Source: Ignelater luminosus (lineage: Eukaryota; Arthropoda; Insecta; Coleoptera; Elateridae). Taken from it: a stretch of 64,000 bases of DNA. Positions 28,701 to 43,700 of the stretch are shown in pieces. The stretch spans positions 11,610 through 75,609 of the forward strand of contig VTPC01091269.1 in the NCBI GenBank assembly GCA_011009095.1. Reading direction: 5' to 3'. Numbering within the stretch: the stretch's first letter is position 1; each line of letters begins with the position of its first letter. The notes beneath the pieces are model-generated. The model was not told the DNA's origin. It worked only from the letters and a program-made list of their open reading frames with translations, and searched no databases. The translations under genes were made by a program, and so were the position numbers.

Positions 28701-31700
28701 GCCTAGAATTCAAAGTTTCAAAAAGTGAATACAAATATACACTTTTGGGCTTTTTCCATTTTTGAAAGTTTTGGTCACCAATTGGAGCAACTATATTTCA
28801 GTCTTAGTGGCATCTTTTTAAGATTATTTAAAGTTACAATTTCGTTTTCTGGAGATTTCTGAAATCAAAAATCATTAGAAATTTGGTCATCATTTTTATT
28901 TCAATTGTAACAGCTTTGGTTAACTTTAATCCAAATCCTTAAGTTGAGATTTCTCTAAAAATCCAGGAATCAATATGAAATTCTTAATTTATCATCTTCA
29001 ACTATTTTTTGGCAACTATGTAAATTACAAATCGTTAAAGAAAATATGCCAAAAATCTCACCTAAGTATTTGCAATTGCAATTATTATTGGTTTAATCTA
29101 ACGATATATTTTTCAAACCCAATTCTCAAACTGAAAAAGCTCGAGAACAATTGGCTAGCACAGCTAAGATAACGCATGGTGCTATTTTCATGAATAGTAT
29201 GCTCCCTCGCCCTTTCACAAAATTTCAATTACCTAAAGCAAGACTTACCATCTTTATTATCCCGCATACAGAAATGTATCAACTAACAGAATAATTAAAA
29301 CCATGTGTAATCTCGCTTTTGCGCTGCTTGATGGTATAGATGGATACGTGTGATTCAAACATGAATATACAAAAAAAATTCAAACATGAATGAATACACA
29401 GAAAAGGTGCTTTTTGCTTTTCCTATGTTGCCTCGTAATAATATTTCAGCGTTGAAAACAAAATTCAATGGTGAGTCACTCACATCAGCTTATCTTGACT
29501 AAATAATGATTGTCACGCTTTTTGATTTACATACTAAAAAGGTAAAAGATACGAGAAAACCTTTCTTTTCAAAGGTAACTATATAAAATACATTTTAAAA
29601 TGAATACGTTAAAACGGAAATAATTGTTTTTTGAAACGGCGAAAACGTTTAATATAATTGTAAATGAAAATTGCAAATACTACAGGGTAATAAATAAATA
29701 ATGGATGAAGCTGGTTCGTTAAGGATGATGACTTAAGAGAAACGAAAATTATACGATTGCTAGATAAATAATTGAGGAGTACAGAAAAGTGTCTGTTTTA
29801 TGCCAAAAGAAACTTACAAGTAATTTTTATCATCAGACGTGATAAGCACTGTAGTTGCAAATTCCGAAGCAGTTTTCGCCATTTCTGCGCTCCGAAAGTT
29901 TCCAATATTTTGCTTTATTATAGAGATTAACCAGCGTTTTATGAAAATCCATTACACTTTTTGTTACATAAATCACTTTTATTACTTAGCCTTTTATAGG
30001 AAAAGTCGATAAATGGAAATTTCTGGTTAAATTTTTCATCCAAATGAAAGGTGGTGCATCAGAATAATCGCCGTTTTGAGAAAAACAACTAAAATTGTTT
30101 TGATAATTTCATCGATTTACACATTTAAGTGGAATGAAAAATAAAAAATAAACGAGTACGGAATAAAATCAAACAGATAAATAAATAAATAAATAAATTG
30201 ATAAATAAATAAGGCAATATCGTCTCAACGACAAAGTATGCAATTACTTTTTTATCGAAGGCTGTATTGTAAGTGCACGAGTTTCTAGCAAGGAGTGGAG
30301 CAGTTAGAGGAAGATAAGTAATATAGATAGCGATTGAAACTTAATGTATAATATAATATTTATGGGCGCTCTGGTGTATTGGTTGACAAATTGGTCGCCG
30401 TTGACGGTGTCTATCGATTTTACCATTAGTGCACCTGGAAACGCCGAAGGCAGAATGCCTACAATTGATGAACAATTAAACATTGATACTGTCTGGTATA
30501 CCCATGACGAAAACCACAGACGTAACCGAGCGGAGTGTCGGATGACAATTTCGATGTCAAGAGAAGTCCACTCGGTATGTAGTTCAACAAATAATTTATT
30601 TTAGAGATCCAAGCAATGTACGCTAGAGTTCGCCGACGCAGAAATGGAATGCGTCCTTTGTCAGCCTGCAAGGACCTGACATAGCGACACGCGACCAGCA
30701 GTAGGAAAAAAAAACGGTCAGAATCAGGAAGCCGGCTACTTTAAGACTATAATCCTTTCAACGTTCTCTTACACGAATCTAGAAATTTCAGTCAAATATT
30801 GCTTTTTCCTCTTTTTTAAGTTGCTTGGATTGAACCATCAATCGTTCGAATTTTTATTATGAAATATCCAATATCTCAAAGCGAGATAAAATCCTAACTG
30901 ATTATTCTTTTAAAATATTCAGATGGTTTCATTTAAACAAGGAAATTGCGCTGGTAAAACGATGAGGATTAATAAGGCTGAAAGTGTTATACCCACACAA
31001 TGCCAAAAACCATCTATTGCTTTAATGTGAATGAAACATGAAGGTGAATATTTTATTTCAAGGAAATACGTATACAGAGAATTTCCAATATTCCGGCAAA
31101 TTTACAGCAGATTTAGAAGTTTGAATGTTGAAATACTCCATTTCTACTGAAATGTCGTGCAAATGTATTACAATCAGAAACCAACAAAATTTTAATGGCA
31201 AAACTTTCTCCCAACTTGTATCCATCAGTTATTATTGTTATTATTAATACAACAACAAAACTTATACGTTTTAAAATGGTGCAAATACGTTTTAACAATG
31301 AAATTTATATATCATTAATCATCTAGTTAGAAGAAATAAAGTAATTCGATAAATAGAAACGCTTTTGTTCCATTGCGAAAAATGCAGTTTTTTTATTTTC
31401 ATGAATCAGCCATAATATAAGCAGGCGTTAATAACACTGTTGCTCTAAATATTGTCTGTTGATACTTGAGAATTCTAGATACCTACCGACTTTTATCGGG
31501 GAATTGAGATTATTCATCGTACCGTAAAGCATCTTAAACGAAATACTGAGAATATGTCCAGCAGCACAAAGAAATAAAAATCAAAAAGTTCTCTTTTTCG
31601 AAAAATAAAACTTATTTTAAAAATATTTTTCTAGTGTTCCGAAGCCGAATATTTGGACTAGATCGTCTCTTGAAGCTTATGGTTTCGAGTGGCTGATTTC

Positions 31701-34700
31701 ATACTAATCGAATGGACGAGAACAATTCGAAAATTGTAAAGACAGCAACTTTTGGTTTCTAATCGTTAAGTATCACAGTAATGCACTGAATTGTTTAAGC
31801 GTGCGTGCAAACAAACATTAATTTTTATCGCCAGTATAGATGGGTGGAATATAACCAGCCAGAAACATAAAACACCAATGCAAAAAACCAAGCTCTCTTC
31901 GATCGCAAGCCAGTCTAAATACAAACATTAGAATAAAACAGAGAAAGCAATTGATAGAATTAACAAACGTAATTAGTGTGACTTCTTTTTGAACTAAGAA
32001 GAAAAATATTCTTGTGTATATAAACGGCAATCAAACCGCTTAAGTTACTTAATAACAAATAAGTAGCTGTTTATCTAAAACGACTGAAAGTCTATAGTTT
32101 ACAATAAAGCGACCAAGTTTTCCAATTCATCAAATTCCTGACCTGTTATGTCTATATCTCGTCTTCTTCCTTCTAGGAGCAAGCACTAATTGACCTTATC
32201 AGTGACCAAAAAGCAAGCTAAAAGAATCATTTCTTATGTCCTCCAGTACAACGCATTAGATGAGATTCAATAGCTGATTGCTTTACCAAATCAAAACAAT
32301 ATTCCGATAATACAACTAGCAAAAAAGCTATCTCTTCGTTTTCGCTATTGATTCTCTGTTAATTTCTGTCAAATTTCAATTTCAATCAATGTTTGTGTTT
32401 TGCAGAGGTCCTAAGATTATTCTAGCTGGTTCTTTTATATAACGCCTCGTTCATCAAGTAGAAGATAATATTCTTTGTCAAACTTACTTTTTGGATTTCC
32501 CTACTATCTGGAAACTATTACTGTTAACTTCTATAGTATACTTTTTATAATTCTTGTGTTTTCAAATTACGAAGTGAATTGAAAGTTGCTTAGTAACAAT
32601 CTCGAGAAAAGATGAGTTTGCTGCTCGCTCAAGATGGAGGAAGATAGACCATGTTAAAAGGAATCGAGCATTTTAATACGAAAACAGAAAGATTATACAA
32701 TTTTTACTATAGAGGTCATGGTCAAAGGTGTTGACATCCTACCAGGAAAATGTCTTTTTCCCTTAGTCTTATAAACTATCATCTTAATCCTTCGATCATA
32801 TTTCTAAAATACATCTGTTCGCGTGTGATTTGAGATATTTAAATATGTATCTTATTTAATTTTACATAACTTCTGTACTAATTTGGTTAGTTCTTTGGAC
32901 GACTTCGGTAGCCCCTTACGGGTTTGCTGGATTTTTCAAAAACCTGCTTGTTCGTGTCGCTACTGGAAAGTCAAAGCCCCTGAACCTTACGATCGGTTTC
33001 TTTAATTAAGAGAGTGGCTCTGTATTTTTACCGAGGAGGATTTTAAGACCTCCCTTCGAGTTCCGACAAATACATATCAGCCTTTGTTTTATCTACTTTA
33101 AGCCGTTTAAGCGTCAAATTAGTTTGATCAAATAATAACTTGTTCCCTCCTATCGATCATAATGTAACAAACTTGGAGAAACAGAATTTTTAAATTTGAA
33201 TCAAGCTAACAAATTAAATTTTCTAAAGAATTTTCTTATTGCTTTTTAGATATCTAAATATTTAAATTGTCAAATATTTACAGAATTTTTGAACTGTTCC
33301 CTTAATGAAATAAAAAAGTAGCTTATAAAAGAAAATTAAAAGTAATTTCACTAAAATTTTACGAATTTATCAAATTACCTATTCGTAAAAAAGACGATGT
33401 AAACTTAATAAACTTGCCCCATGTACTCTAACAAACTTTATTAAATTTCCCATGAATTAATGTGAAAAATGCAACTAAATAGAAATATAGAAATAATTGA
33501 ATTACTTGCTGCAGACGTTTCTTATTAGGAAAGACGAATAACTTATTGGATGATTACAACATAAAAACAAAAATTCTAATTAACACAAAAAAGAAAATTT
33601 TTCTAAATTATTATCAACATCAAACTTAATGAAAGTTCACTGAATAATCATTGGAATGTTTGTGTTGTAATAAAGAAAAACAAACTGCAAGCCTTTTCAC
33701 TGTAGCTTTTGCAGAAAGCCTATGCAAGGGAAAAAGCAGGAACAGTGAAGAATTTAATGAGATCTGAATTCTAGCACTCGAGAAACAGGAAGGAAAAATC
33801 AAAGTGCGGTTTTATAAAAGTAAATCTCGATTTGAAAATAAAAGAAAACCGAGATTGAATCTATTCGTAAGTCGATTGAATAAATTTATAGCAATAAATA
33901 AAGCGAGTTTTTCTGTTTTGTTGGTGCATAGAAAATATTCCCGTCTCGAATTTTAGTCACTGTGTAAATATAATCAAACATTTTAATTATAAATTATGAA
34001 AACAAGCGAAGCGGAAGAGTATATGGATATCTGCGCTGGAAGTTGGGCGAATTACTGCTCGAGCTCTAGTAGATTCCCAATGAAGATATTGTTAAGTGGT
34101 CGCGGGCGTGCTGTATTTCACTAAAGTTTCGAACTGAGAAATTAACTAAGGTCTGTAAAGACTATTTCTGGCCATAGTGGTCAGAAATTCTAACTTTGTT
34201 GACACTGTTCGTATGCAAATACTAACCCATCTCTTAAAGTAATAAGTTTCTGGAAAACTAAAATAACTGACAAGAAGTACTCTTTGAATCAAATAAATTA
34301 AAACTGGAAATATTAGAAGAAACTGCTAACTCGTTTGAAAATTCTCATATTGTTGCACTAATCTGCTTACCATTAATGTTAATGATTAGGATGAATATAT
34401 GGTAATAGCTGAATAATTCGCTGCGCTGTAGCTTTTACATATTTCGTTATAGCAATCGATATTTCAAATATATAGGACAAATCCTACTGTTCTGGCATTT
34501 ATTCTTAATAGAAGATTTATTATATATTCCAAGTTTGCTAAAAATGTCAGTTTACAACTTTTCAGATATTTCTTTTGCTGAAAACGCCAAAACAAAAACA
34601 AGTTTTTATAAAGCATGATAGTACAAAAAGAGATGTTTTAAACTGAAACTTCCAAAATTATGCTAAATACTAGAAAACTTGTGAATAATAAGATTTTCCA

Positions 34701-37700
34701 CTTTTTGCGACCTTGAGTCTTATCCATCCAATAGCTGCCAGCTGGTCTTGTATTTTTCTTATTACACTTTACGGTTTCCACTCTATTATCCGACGTGGGC
34801 AAAAGTTATCTTTCATTTTCGCAACTCAATCTTAAATTACAAACTCTCTGAATTACGCCACTTACTTTGGATTTCTTTGTTAGTTATCAGATCTCTAAGC
34901 ATTCTTCTTTCCGTTGCTCATTGTGTAATTTTTAGTTTATCTAATATCTCATTATTGATAGCCCAAGTCTCTATTCCAAATGTAAAGACAAGTAACATGC
35001 ATTTTTAAAGTATTTGGTGTATTAGAGATGAAGATATCTCAGTGTCTACCAAACGCTGATCACGCTAATAATACTCTTCAATGTTTTGAGGTGCTTTCTG
35101 AAAATTTTTATTTTCTGACCATGAAGAATCTACGTACAACTTGGTTTTGTTTATTTCGCTAAGGATAACTTCACCTCTTCTAAGATTTTTATTGACTATA
35201 AGCATGGCTTTGATTTTCTGTTGTTCTGTTAGCACTTCTAAATATTGCTTGTTAGATGCTATTGATACAATATCATAAGCGTCTTCAATAATTTCATCTT
35301 CATATCCCATTTTGCCAATTGAAGCTATGAAAACATTAGGAATGCTACCAAAAGTTTCAGACTTGCCTAAATGATAGATTGCGAAGCTATTCATCGTTAA
35401 TGGTCAATTCATGACAGTCTTCTATAGTTATGAACCGGACTCATTTTTTATTAACGAAAATAATGGGTGGACACCTTCAAGTTTGACGATTCTGGCCTCG
35501 ATAAAGTATGTTGGAATAGCGTTGAACATTTCAACAACTTGAGACTGGTCCTGTATTTCATTAACTTAGTTAACTCCAAACATGAGAAATTGGAAAAAGC
35601 TTTATAAAATCAAAAACAAAACTTTCTTATCTAAGAAAATTCATAATAGCACCAACCGATATAATGTGATATGATCATACTGAAACCGACAAAAACAGAT
35701 CTTGAAAAGGTGATGGGCAAACACATCATCAACTCTTTTTCTTTGTAAGGCTATTTGCAAAGTTTTTCGTGTCCTCAAAGAAAAAGGGCCAAATAAACCA
35801 GGCAGCAAAGTTAGCATTACCTGCTAGTTATTCAAATAACGTCTAGCAAACTAGCAAAGATTCAGAATACGCAAACTAAGGCGGGGAAAACGATAGAAAT
35901 GAATATCAAATATTGGAAGAGATCTTGGCTTCAAATGAAATAGAAAGGAAAGAAAGTCGATTCCTCAAATACCAATAAAAGAGCAAACAAGTCATAGTAG
36001 ACGTAACAAATGGCTGAAAACCTTGCATACGACAGTTCTGACTAGTAAGGTTGGCGGGTCTGACAATAGCTATTTCATTGAAGTTATCTAAAATCCTTCT
36101 TTTACCTCTCCATAAACATTATAGTACTAACGTAAGAGTCACAGGAAATAAGATAAGGCTTAAAGGTTTAGGTTATCTCAAACTGTAAAATCTATCAAAG
36201 TAGGTTCAAAAGTAAAGAAATATGGGAAGAAAACTCCAGGAAAGCAAAACAAAGAAAAATACAGTTTTAGATAGGAAGGCAAAAACTGGAACCAGCAAAG
36301 CAGTCGTGATAACAGTACATCAAAGACTACGTAAGGAAGATACTCAATACAAAAAATTAAAGAATAATTTCAGCCATTTTGATCACAATAAAATGAAAGA
36401 AAGCTTCAATGATATCAGTTCTAATATCTTTTATTGTATTGACTTTTCCAAATTTGATTTTTAAAAATTCTAATCTTATTAAGGATTTCGAATAAATTCC
36501 GATTTCAATTTTGGTTTAAGTATCAGTAATTTGAGATAAGAAATAAAGAGGGTGTTCGTCAGAGTTTGAAAGGAGAAAATTCGCGAGAAACCCATTAAAA
36601 GTGTATTCCTTACGGTAATAAAATTAATTTATACCAAATAAGCAGGACAGATTTAAATTTCCTTTCCGGTTTTAGATTTTTTTAATCTAAATTTAAATTC
36701 AATCAAGTTTAATTTATCTGTTGTAGAAAACACAATTTTTAAACGACCACATGAATTTCCAAATTAAAGTTCTCTTTTCTAAGCAAGAAAGAACAATAGG
36801 AAAAGTAATTTAATCAAAGTTTAATCAAAAACCGTTATAGCTACTTATATTACTCTAAACAATAAAGTAAAAACTTGAATGAAGTTTTAACGCGATTATA
36901 GTTCATTTTGGTGCTAATATTAAAATCTTCAATTACCTTAGTTAAGTTTGTTAAACACCCCAACTAGATCATCGCAGGTATATTAACTCTATAAAGCCCT
37001 TCTTGATTATTACAACAAAAGTCGTTCGTTCTACCATGATCAGTGAAATGTGAAATCCACAAAACAACACGTTTATGATTAGAACAAGTTTTTCTTTACA
37101 AAATTCTGTAAATTCTTATTTACTTTTTACAATGAACTATCTTTATTTTAAATTACGTCTAGAATATTCCTTAATCATTCGGTTGCTCTTTTTTTTTAAT
37201 ATACCACAAAGAGAACAAAATTAAATTTCGTAACAAATGGTAAATGGCAGTAGGAAAAATGCGAAAATTAAACGACCCAACTAAAAAGGAAAACGAGCTC
37301 TCTTATATAGTGAAAACTCGTCTAAATAAGGAAAAAAATAATTTACTTACTTATTCTCCAGAGAACACCATCCACAATAGGGATCTTTCGCCCCCAAACA
37401 TTCCCAGCAAGTTTTGTAAACGCTGCATTCTTGCACTTTTACTTTTGATACCTGCAAACAAAAGAAAATGTTTATTAATGATTTAAACTCTTTTATAAAA
37501 GAATATTTAATCAAAAACTGTATCTACGTTTTCGTTGGATTGTTCTTTTGTGAGAAGTAATGTTTTCTAAAAGTGAGGCATGCAAATTAGGGTGAAAAAT
37601 AGAAACCCATTACATTAATACAAACTTCCGCTTTTAGTGTGCCTAGATGTCGATAAGTTACTCAGCTCTGAGGAAACGGAGGATTAAAACGTATATGCCC

Positions 37701-40700
37701 ATTAATTCACTTCATTAAAGCAAAGTTCATTTTGGAATTATTAAAAATTAAAATTTAACATTCAGAAAATCTTAATAAAAATAATTCCATGTCCTAGTCT
37801 TTTCCGCAATTCCGATTACCCTATTAAAATTCCATATTCGTATAAGGACAACCGAAGCTAACGAAACGAAAATAGATTAATAGTAAGTGTCAAAGCAGTC
37901 GCATTCTAACTCGTTTAAAGGCATTATCGCGTTTATTAATGTAATCCGATGATTCAAACCAATAAACAGTAAGTAAAGTTGTTTGAATAACATTAATTAA
38001 TTTATTTTCTTATGCATGGCTACTTTTAAATTAATCAAAATTGCACATCATTTACATTTCAGTATTATAAACTTTTAGAATTTGTTCTTCGAGCCAAGAA
38101 TTCAAATAATCTGCTAAATTCAAAACTACACGAACAATAAACAATCTTTTCATCTATATTTTGATGTTTTTTCAAAACTGATATTCCACGGTTTGCTGGT
38201 TGTCGTTTCCTCTAACATTCGTTTCTACACAACCCAACAGCTACTTTGGAATAGCATGAAAAACAAAAACGGATATAAAAAGCGTTCTGGCGTCTAATAA
38301 AATTATTCAACAATTTCGGAAAATTGTCGAGTCGGCTTTACAGAAAAACGGATTTTTAGATTTCAACATATCTTTACATAAATTGACACAATTGATGTAA
38401 ATATTTACACAAAAATATATGATGGGCACGCGAGAGTAACGATCTAAGACACAAAATTTGAAAAATACAAAAAAGGCCTGACTGTCACACATAGATCTTC
38501 ATGTATATTTCATACGTAAGTCCTTGCAAACATAAAACCACTCTAAAATACTGAAATGGACATTTGATACACTTGAAAATACATTATGTCAAATAAAAGG
38601 CTCAATTTTAAAATTGCATTCACTCAAAAACAAAATTGTGACTTAGACCGTTACTTCGGTGTAGCCTTGGTGTGATAATTTTAGAACGTAAAGCCATTTC
38701 AGTGTTTCACAAATGCAAAATGATTTTCTAATCTTCCTTCAAAATGCAAAGTTTAGCAAGGTTGGGAAGAAGAATGTTTTGGTAATTAACATTTGGAATG
38801 CATATTTCAAATTGTTTTCAATGAAAGAAGTCTTTAGCTGTTTGCGCATCAGAAGTCATGGTGGAGGATATACATATTATAGAAAATAAGTTACTATAGA
38901 AATTTCAAACCTTCCTTAATGGAATCGCGAGCACTTTCATAGAATATCTATCAATAATGTTTAATTAAAGGGTAACCTGATATTCATTCTAAAAAGGAAA
39001 ATGCGTTTTCAGTAAAACCATATAAAAATCTAAATTCCTTATACAATTTACTCCAATCTCCATATCAAACTCAAATTCTTCAAATTTGCAGAAATTACCT
39101 CGTCATGTAAAGAATCTAATCTGTAGCAATCAACAACATAGTTGGCAAGTCTGAAAAGATACATACCTAAAAAAGGAAAAACCTTGGATATACCAAATTA
39201 AAGGTAAAGACATTATTATACTTAATTGACGATTCCAATCTGCACGTTAGACCGAAGATAAGCAAGGAAGGCTTTCTTCAAGTTTTTGGACTTAATGCTA
39301 ACACTAAACAGTGGGGTGACAATATGCTCAAAACTTAGAATATGCTAGACTTAGTTAGACTTCCATTCTTAGTACGTATAAAACCGAATATTTCGTTCAA
39401 AAATGAGTCTTTAACAAGATTATCTTTTGTTTCACGACTCTTTATTTTTTATTCTGCCATTGAATTCTACAGATAACTTGCTGTCGAATAACAAACAAAT
39501 AAAGACTTAACTCAAATATTAAGATGATTATTTTATTTTATAATTATAGTAAATAATAAATATTATAATAGACATGCGGAAGCTCGAAGATCCAAAATGT
39601 AGTGTCCCATCCATCTCTTCTTCTACTTCCTGCACAGAGGTCTGAAGCAAAGTTAGGAAAATTGCTACAAGAAGCACACCAATTATCCCGACTAGGCTTA
39701 CGACAAACATTCGAAACACCTTGGAATTGTCAGAGATGGTCCAAATCATGACCGAGCACTTCCAGAATGTTAGCAGTTTAGAAAATTACATTCCGGACTT
39801 TCAGGCCGCTAAACCCACTTGTTCACCATGGAAGAGTTAAATCGATCTCCGACCTCATACACCGATTCTTCTCCTGGCCCGGACGAACTAACTTATTCCA
39901 TGCTCACACATTTGTTATTGACTATCAAGAACCATATACTCAGAATGTATAATGAAATATGGACTTCTGGTGAATATCCCCAACTGTTGGGAAATAGCCA
40001 TGGTAATTCCCCTCATAAAAACAGGAAACGATTCCAAGCTACCCACAAGTTATAGACCAATCTCCCTGATAAGCTGCTTGGGTAAACTGTTTGAAGAAAT
40101 GGTCAACTGCAGATTAGTGTGGTATCTTGAAAAACACAACTTGCTATTTCCGTATCAGTACATTAGACAACCTCATTCAGAATAGCTTTGCCTTACGTCA
40201 ACACACCGTTGTTATCTTCTTTGACACAGAAAAGGTTTCTGATATGACGTGGCGCCACAACAACTTAAAGATAATTTACGATTGGGGCATCAAGGGTAAC
40301 TTGGCCGTGCTAATTAAGAGTTTCCTTTCAAATCGAAAGATCCAAGTTCGATTGGGCAATACTGTGTCCTCTTCGGTCGATATAGAAATTGGAATCCCAC
40401 AAGGCTCTACGCTCAGCGTGACTATATTTATTATACTACTATAGACGATTCGGTGGGAGCAACGCTATACGTAGACGATCTCTGTATTTTTAAGTCGGGG
40501 TCTTGGTTGGCACGTATAACTACAGACTTACAACATGCTATCGACCAACTCGCTAATAGCGACAATAATGTAGAATTCACTTTCTCTTCTCAAAAGACGT
40601 TGTGTATGCACTTTTGCCGGTTACGCCGTTGTCAGAACAAGCCTCGCTCAGGTTATACGACGCACCAGTACAAGTAGTTAATACTGTCCGCTTATAACTT

Positions 40701-43700
40701 GGAAAGTACATGTTACTCACCTTAAGGGTAGTTGCTAAAGATCAAGTAACCTGATGCGATGTCTGGCTGGCATCAACTGGGGAAGCGATAGAGAAGTGCT
40801 CCTCTCACTATACCGCTGTATAATTCTGTCAAAACTAGATTATGGAGCTGTGGTGTACGGTTCGGCACGCAAGCCGTTATTGTCCTCCTTGGAGCCCATT
40901 CAAAACATGGAGCTAACCAGCCCGTCATTATCGCTATGTTGCGAGACTGGTTTTCCCCCACTCAACTATAGGCTCCAGAACAATGGCAAAACTGTCATTT
41001 TTGTGTGGGTTCCCAGTCACTTGGGCATAGCCGAAAACCAAAAAGCCGATGAGGCCGCTTACCAAGCTACCACTGAAGACGTGAAACTGGGATTTTCTAT
41101 TGCAATCACCAACATGTGGCAACAAAAGTGGAATAACACTCCCTCAAGATTGAAAGAGGTAAAGCCTCGTGTAAATAAATGGGTACCGTTCTTCCTCCTG
41201 CGTAGAGAGCAAGTAGCCCTACCAAGGCTGCGAATAGGCTACACTAATGTCAAGGATTTTCGGGTTGAGTTGGACATCAAGCACTTCCTTATAGATTGTC
41301 TCTATGCAAATACACGTGCTCAGTAAGAACTTCCACAAACCCTAAGTGCCAGAAACCACACAGAAAATAATCCAGTACCTCAAACATAATCGGCTTTGGC
41401 CCAAAATATGAGAGGTCATTATTATCTCATTCACATGAGAAAGACGCAAGTTTGACAGTCTCTACATAAACAATGCTTTTCGCTGTTTGTGACGTTTTTT
41501 CTGTAATAATTTATTATAATGTGTCTTTTCTGGTCTGTCACCTTAAGTACCTGATTTTTTATTCGTTGTTGTGATAATTTTTATCTGTGATAGTATATTG
41601 TGATACATAGCCTGTGATATTTTGTATATTGTTTGGTTAGCATAATATCTATATGGGCAGCTAATGGCCATAGCAGTCGATGCTGCCTAATTTTAAATAA
41701 TAATAATAATAATATTTGTTTCTTTTACCCAAGTTGTTGTCAGAAAGTACTCAAATTTCGTCAAGCAAAGGGAGAAAAGGCCATTTTAGGCGTCTGTGAG
41801 CCTCTTTAGCCTGGTGGTGTTTAGCACGTCAAAACGTCGATGTACTAGATCAACTGCAAGTGGTTGCTCCTACTCTCATCATCAAGTGCAATTTTAGTTG
41901 TCAATGTCTTCTAGACTGTAGTGTAGAACAGTGGCGTTAGTTGGGAGAAGTACGCCTTTGGTGTTGTAAGCGATTATCGACGATGTTGTGTTTGGTTTTT
42001 GGCATTGGTAAATACAAATTACTCTTTTCAGATCCACTAGTAAATGGATGTGTTAAACATTGCTCTGAGTAAGGAAACTTGGAGACCGCAAATTTATTGG
42101 ATGTGAACATTAAGTGGCGACCGTTTCGACAACGGAACCGACTAACAGATTCCTCCACAATTTTCTCCGGATCGACCAAGCCCGACAAATCGTATGAAAT
42201 TTTGTCGGAAGTTTGCTATCAAACCCATCATATTCTACGACCAAACTCCAATTAGGTTGAAAAGGCATTAGCCCACAGTGGACTTTGCTACTTTGCAGCA
42301 GCTGCAACAATCATGATTTTGACTCGAACTCGACGGCCTGTATGACCTCCGGAGAAAAGGGACGAAGACAAGCAGAAATCACAAAGTCGAAACAATTGTG
42401 ACGAATAATTCTATCAAAGAAGCTCTTAAAGAGTATTTTAATTCTTCATTCAATGTTAAAACAGTTGCTTAATCTAATTAGGAATCAATTTCTGATTTTT
42501 GAGCCAATCTATCATTTTTTTACTCCGTCGTTATCGTAAAACCGCGCATAGGTTAAGTGTTTCTATTCTACAATAATGCAAAGACGTACATTGCAGGAGT
42601 GATAGAGGAAATTCTCGAGTTGTATTGTCGTATTACCCTTGAAGCTAACAGAAAATCGCTTTCAATTCCTCGTTAGTATGATACTGCTGATTTTGCATTT
42701 TTCTGAGTTCGCTCTAAAATATAACAAACATGAAGATGGGTAACTATAAAGATAGGTAATTTTACCAAATAAGCAATAGAATAGAAAAGGTAGTTGTGCT
42801 TACGTTTCCCATTTGGGAAGCCACTTGCAAAGCTGGGAGGCTCCTAGTCAGTCAAAAATGGAATCTTAGAAAGGATAAAAGTAAGGGTAGGATATGAGAT
42901 AATTACGGAAAACTTTTATGAGAATAGTCGGTCCGGAAATGCAAATCCTGAACATCCTGGATACAAATCTAAAGCGTTGACTGCTTTGCCACGCAGCTCG
43001 GTAGTAGAATGGAGAGGACGTGTAAGTATTTGTGTTGTAATTTTGGAATAAAGAAATTGGTTGATGTCAACTGTCAACTCGGGCAAATACAGGCAATAGG
43101 TATGTACCTATTTTAATTCTTAAAAATAAAAAAGTTTTTTGGTGTTGACTTAGCGAGTATACGTTAAGTCAAAGTATCAAATGAGATTTGTAATTAGTTG
43201 TGATAAGGAAAATTCGAAATTTAAGTACAGTTTGTAATCTATCCAGTGAAAGACTAATTTCGACGATATACAGTAGAGTTTGAGCTATTAAACAATTCAG
43301 AATCAGGAATGTCAGTATTTAGAGAGGTTTCTGTAAAACATAGTATGTCGTAGTGTGCATCACTTTTCGTCCGACAAACCTATAGCAGACAAAAACAAAT
43401 AACAATATTTTCCAGGTCCTTTACCGATTTAACGATTAGAATTCTTGATTTCTCGTCCTTGCGCACAAAAACCAAACAGTTGCGAGTCCACGTAAACTTG
43501 TAACCCTTTCTTTTAGCCTCATTCCAGGTAGATTTTCTTAAAAAGGAAGAAAAAGAAAACTGCACCGCTAGATGAACGAGTAACTTCGGTATTTCTGAAA
43601 CCTGCAATGAATCCAGCAAAACGAATTGATACCCGTATTTTTCTCGGCAGATGCAAGTTTTCAGGTGAAATTGCACTTTTTCGAAATTTCATTTTAATTA

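Larger units (their letters stand above)
11794..37350 (-). other. PlexA 25.6 kb intron with transposon remains
   Basis: This intron splits the first PSI domain. The repeats described separately occupy about 12.7-15.4 kb, 19.3 kb, 24.1-25.3 kb and 34.7-35.0 kb. The stretches 15421-19300, 19500-24110, 25319-30170, 30700-34690 and 35400-37350 are AT-rich. They show no protein, RNA gene or structured repeat I can recognise, apart from weak transposon-end-like words noted in the findings. Confidence 0.75.
39600..41720 (+). mobile_element. I-type LINE, 5'-truncated and decayed
   Basis: This is a plus-strand non-LTR retrotransposon inserted opposite to PlexA. The order is as expected: end of the endonuclease-RT linker (about 39.7 kb), reverse transcriptase, remnant RNase H, 3' tail. 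The 3' end is a TAA run (about 41695-41715) rather than poly(A), as in the Drosophila I factor. An RNase H after the RT together with the TAA tail points to the I clade; Jockey-like relatives are possible. The endonuclease and ORF1 are absent. The left edge is approximate. Confidence 0.75.
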
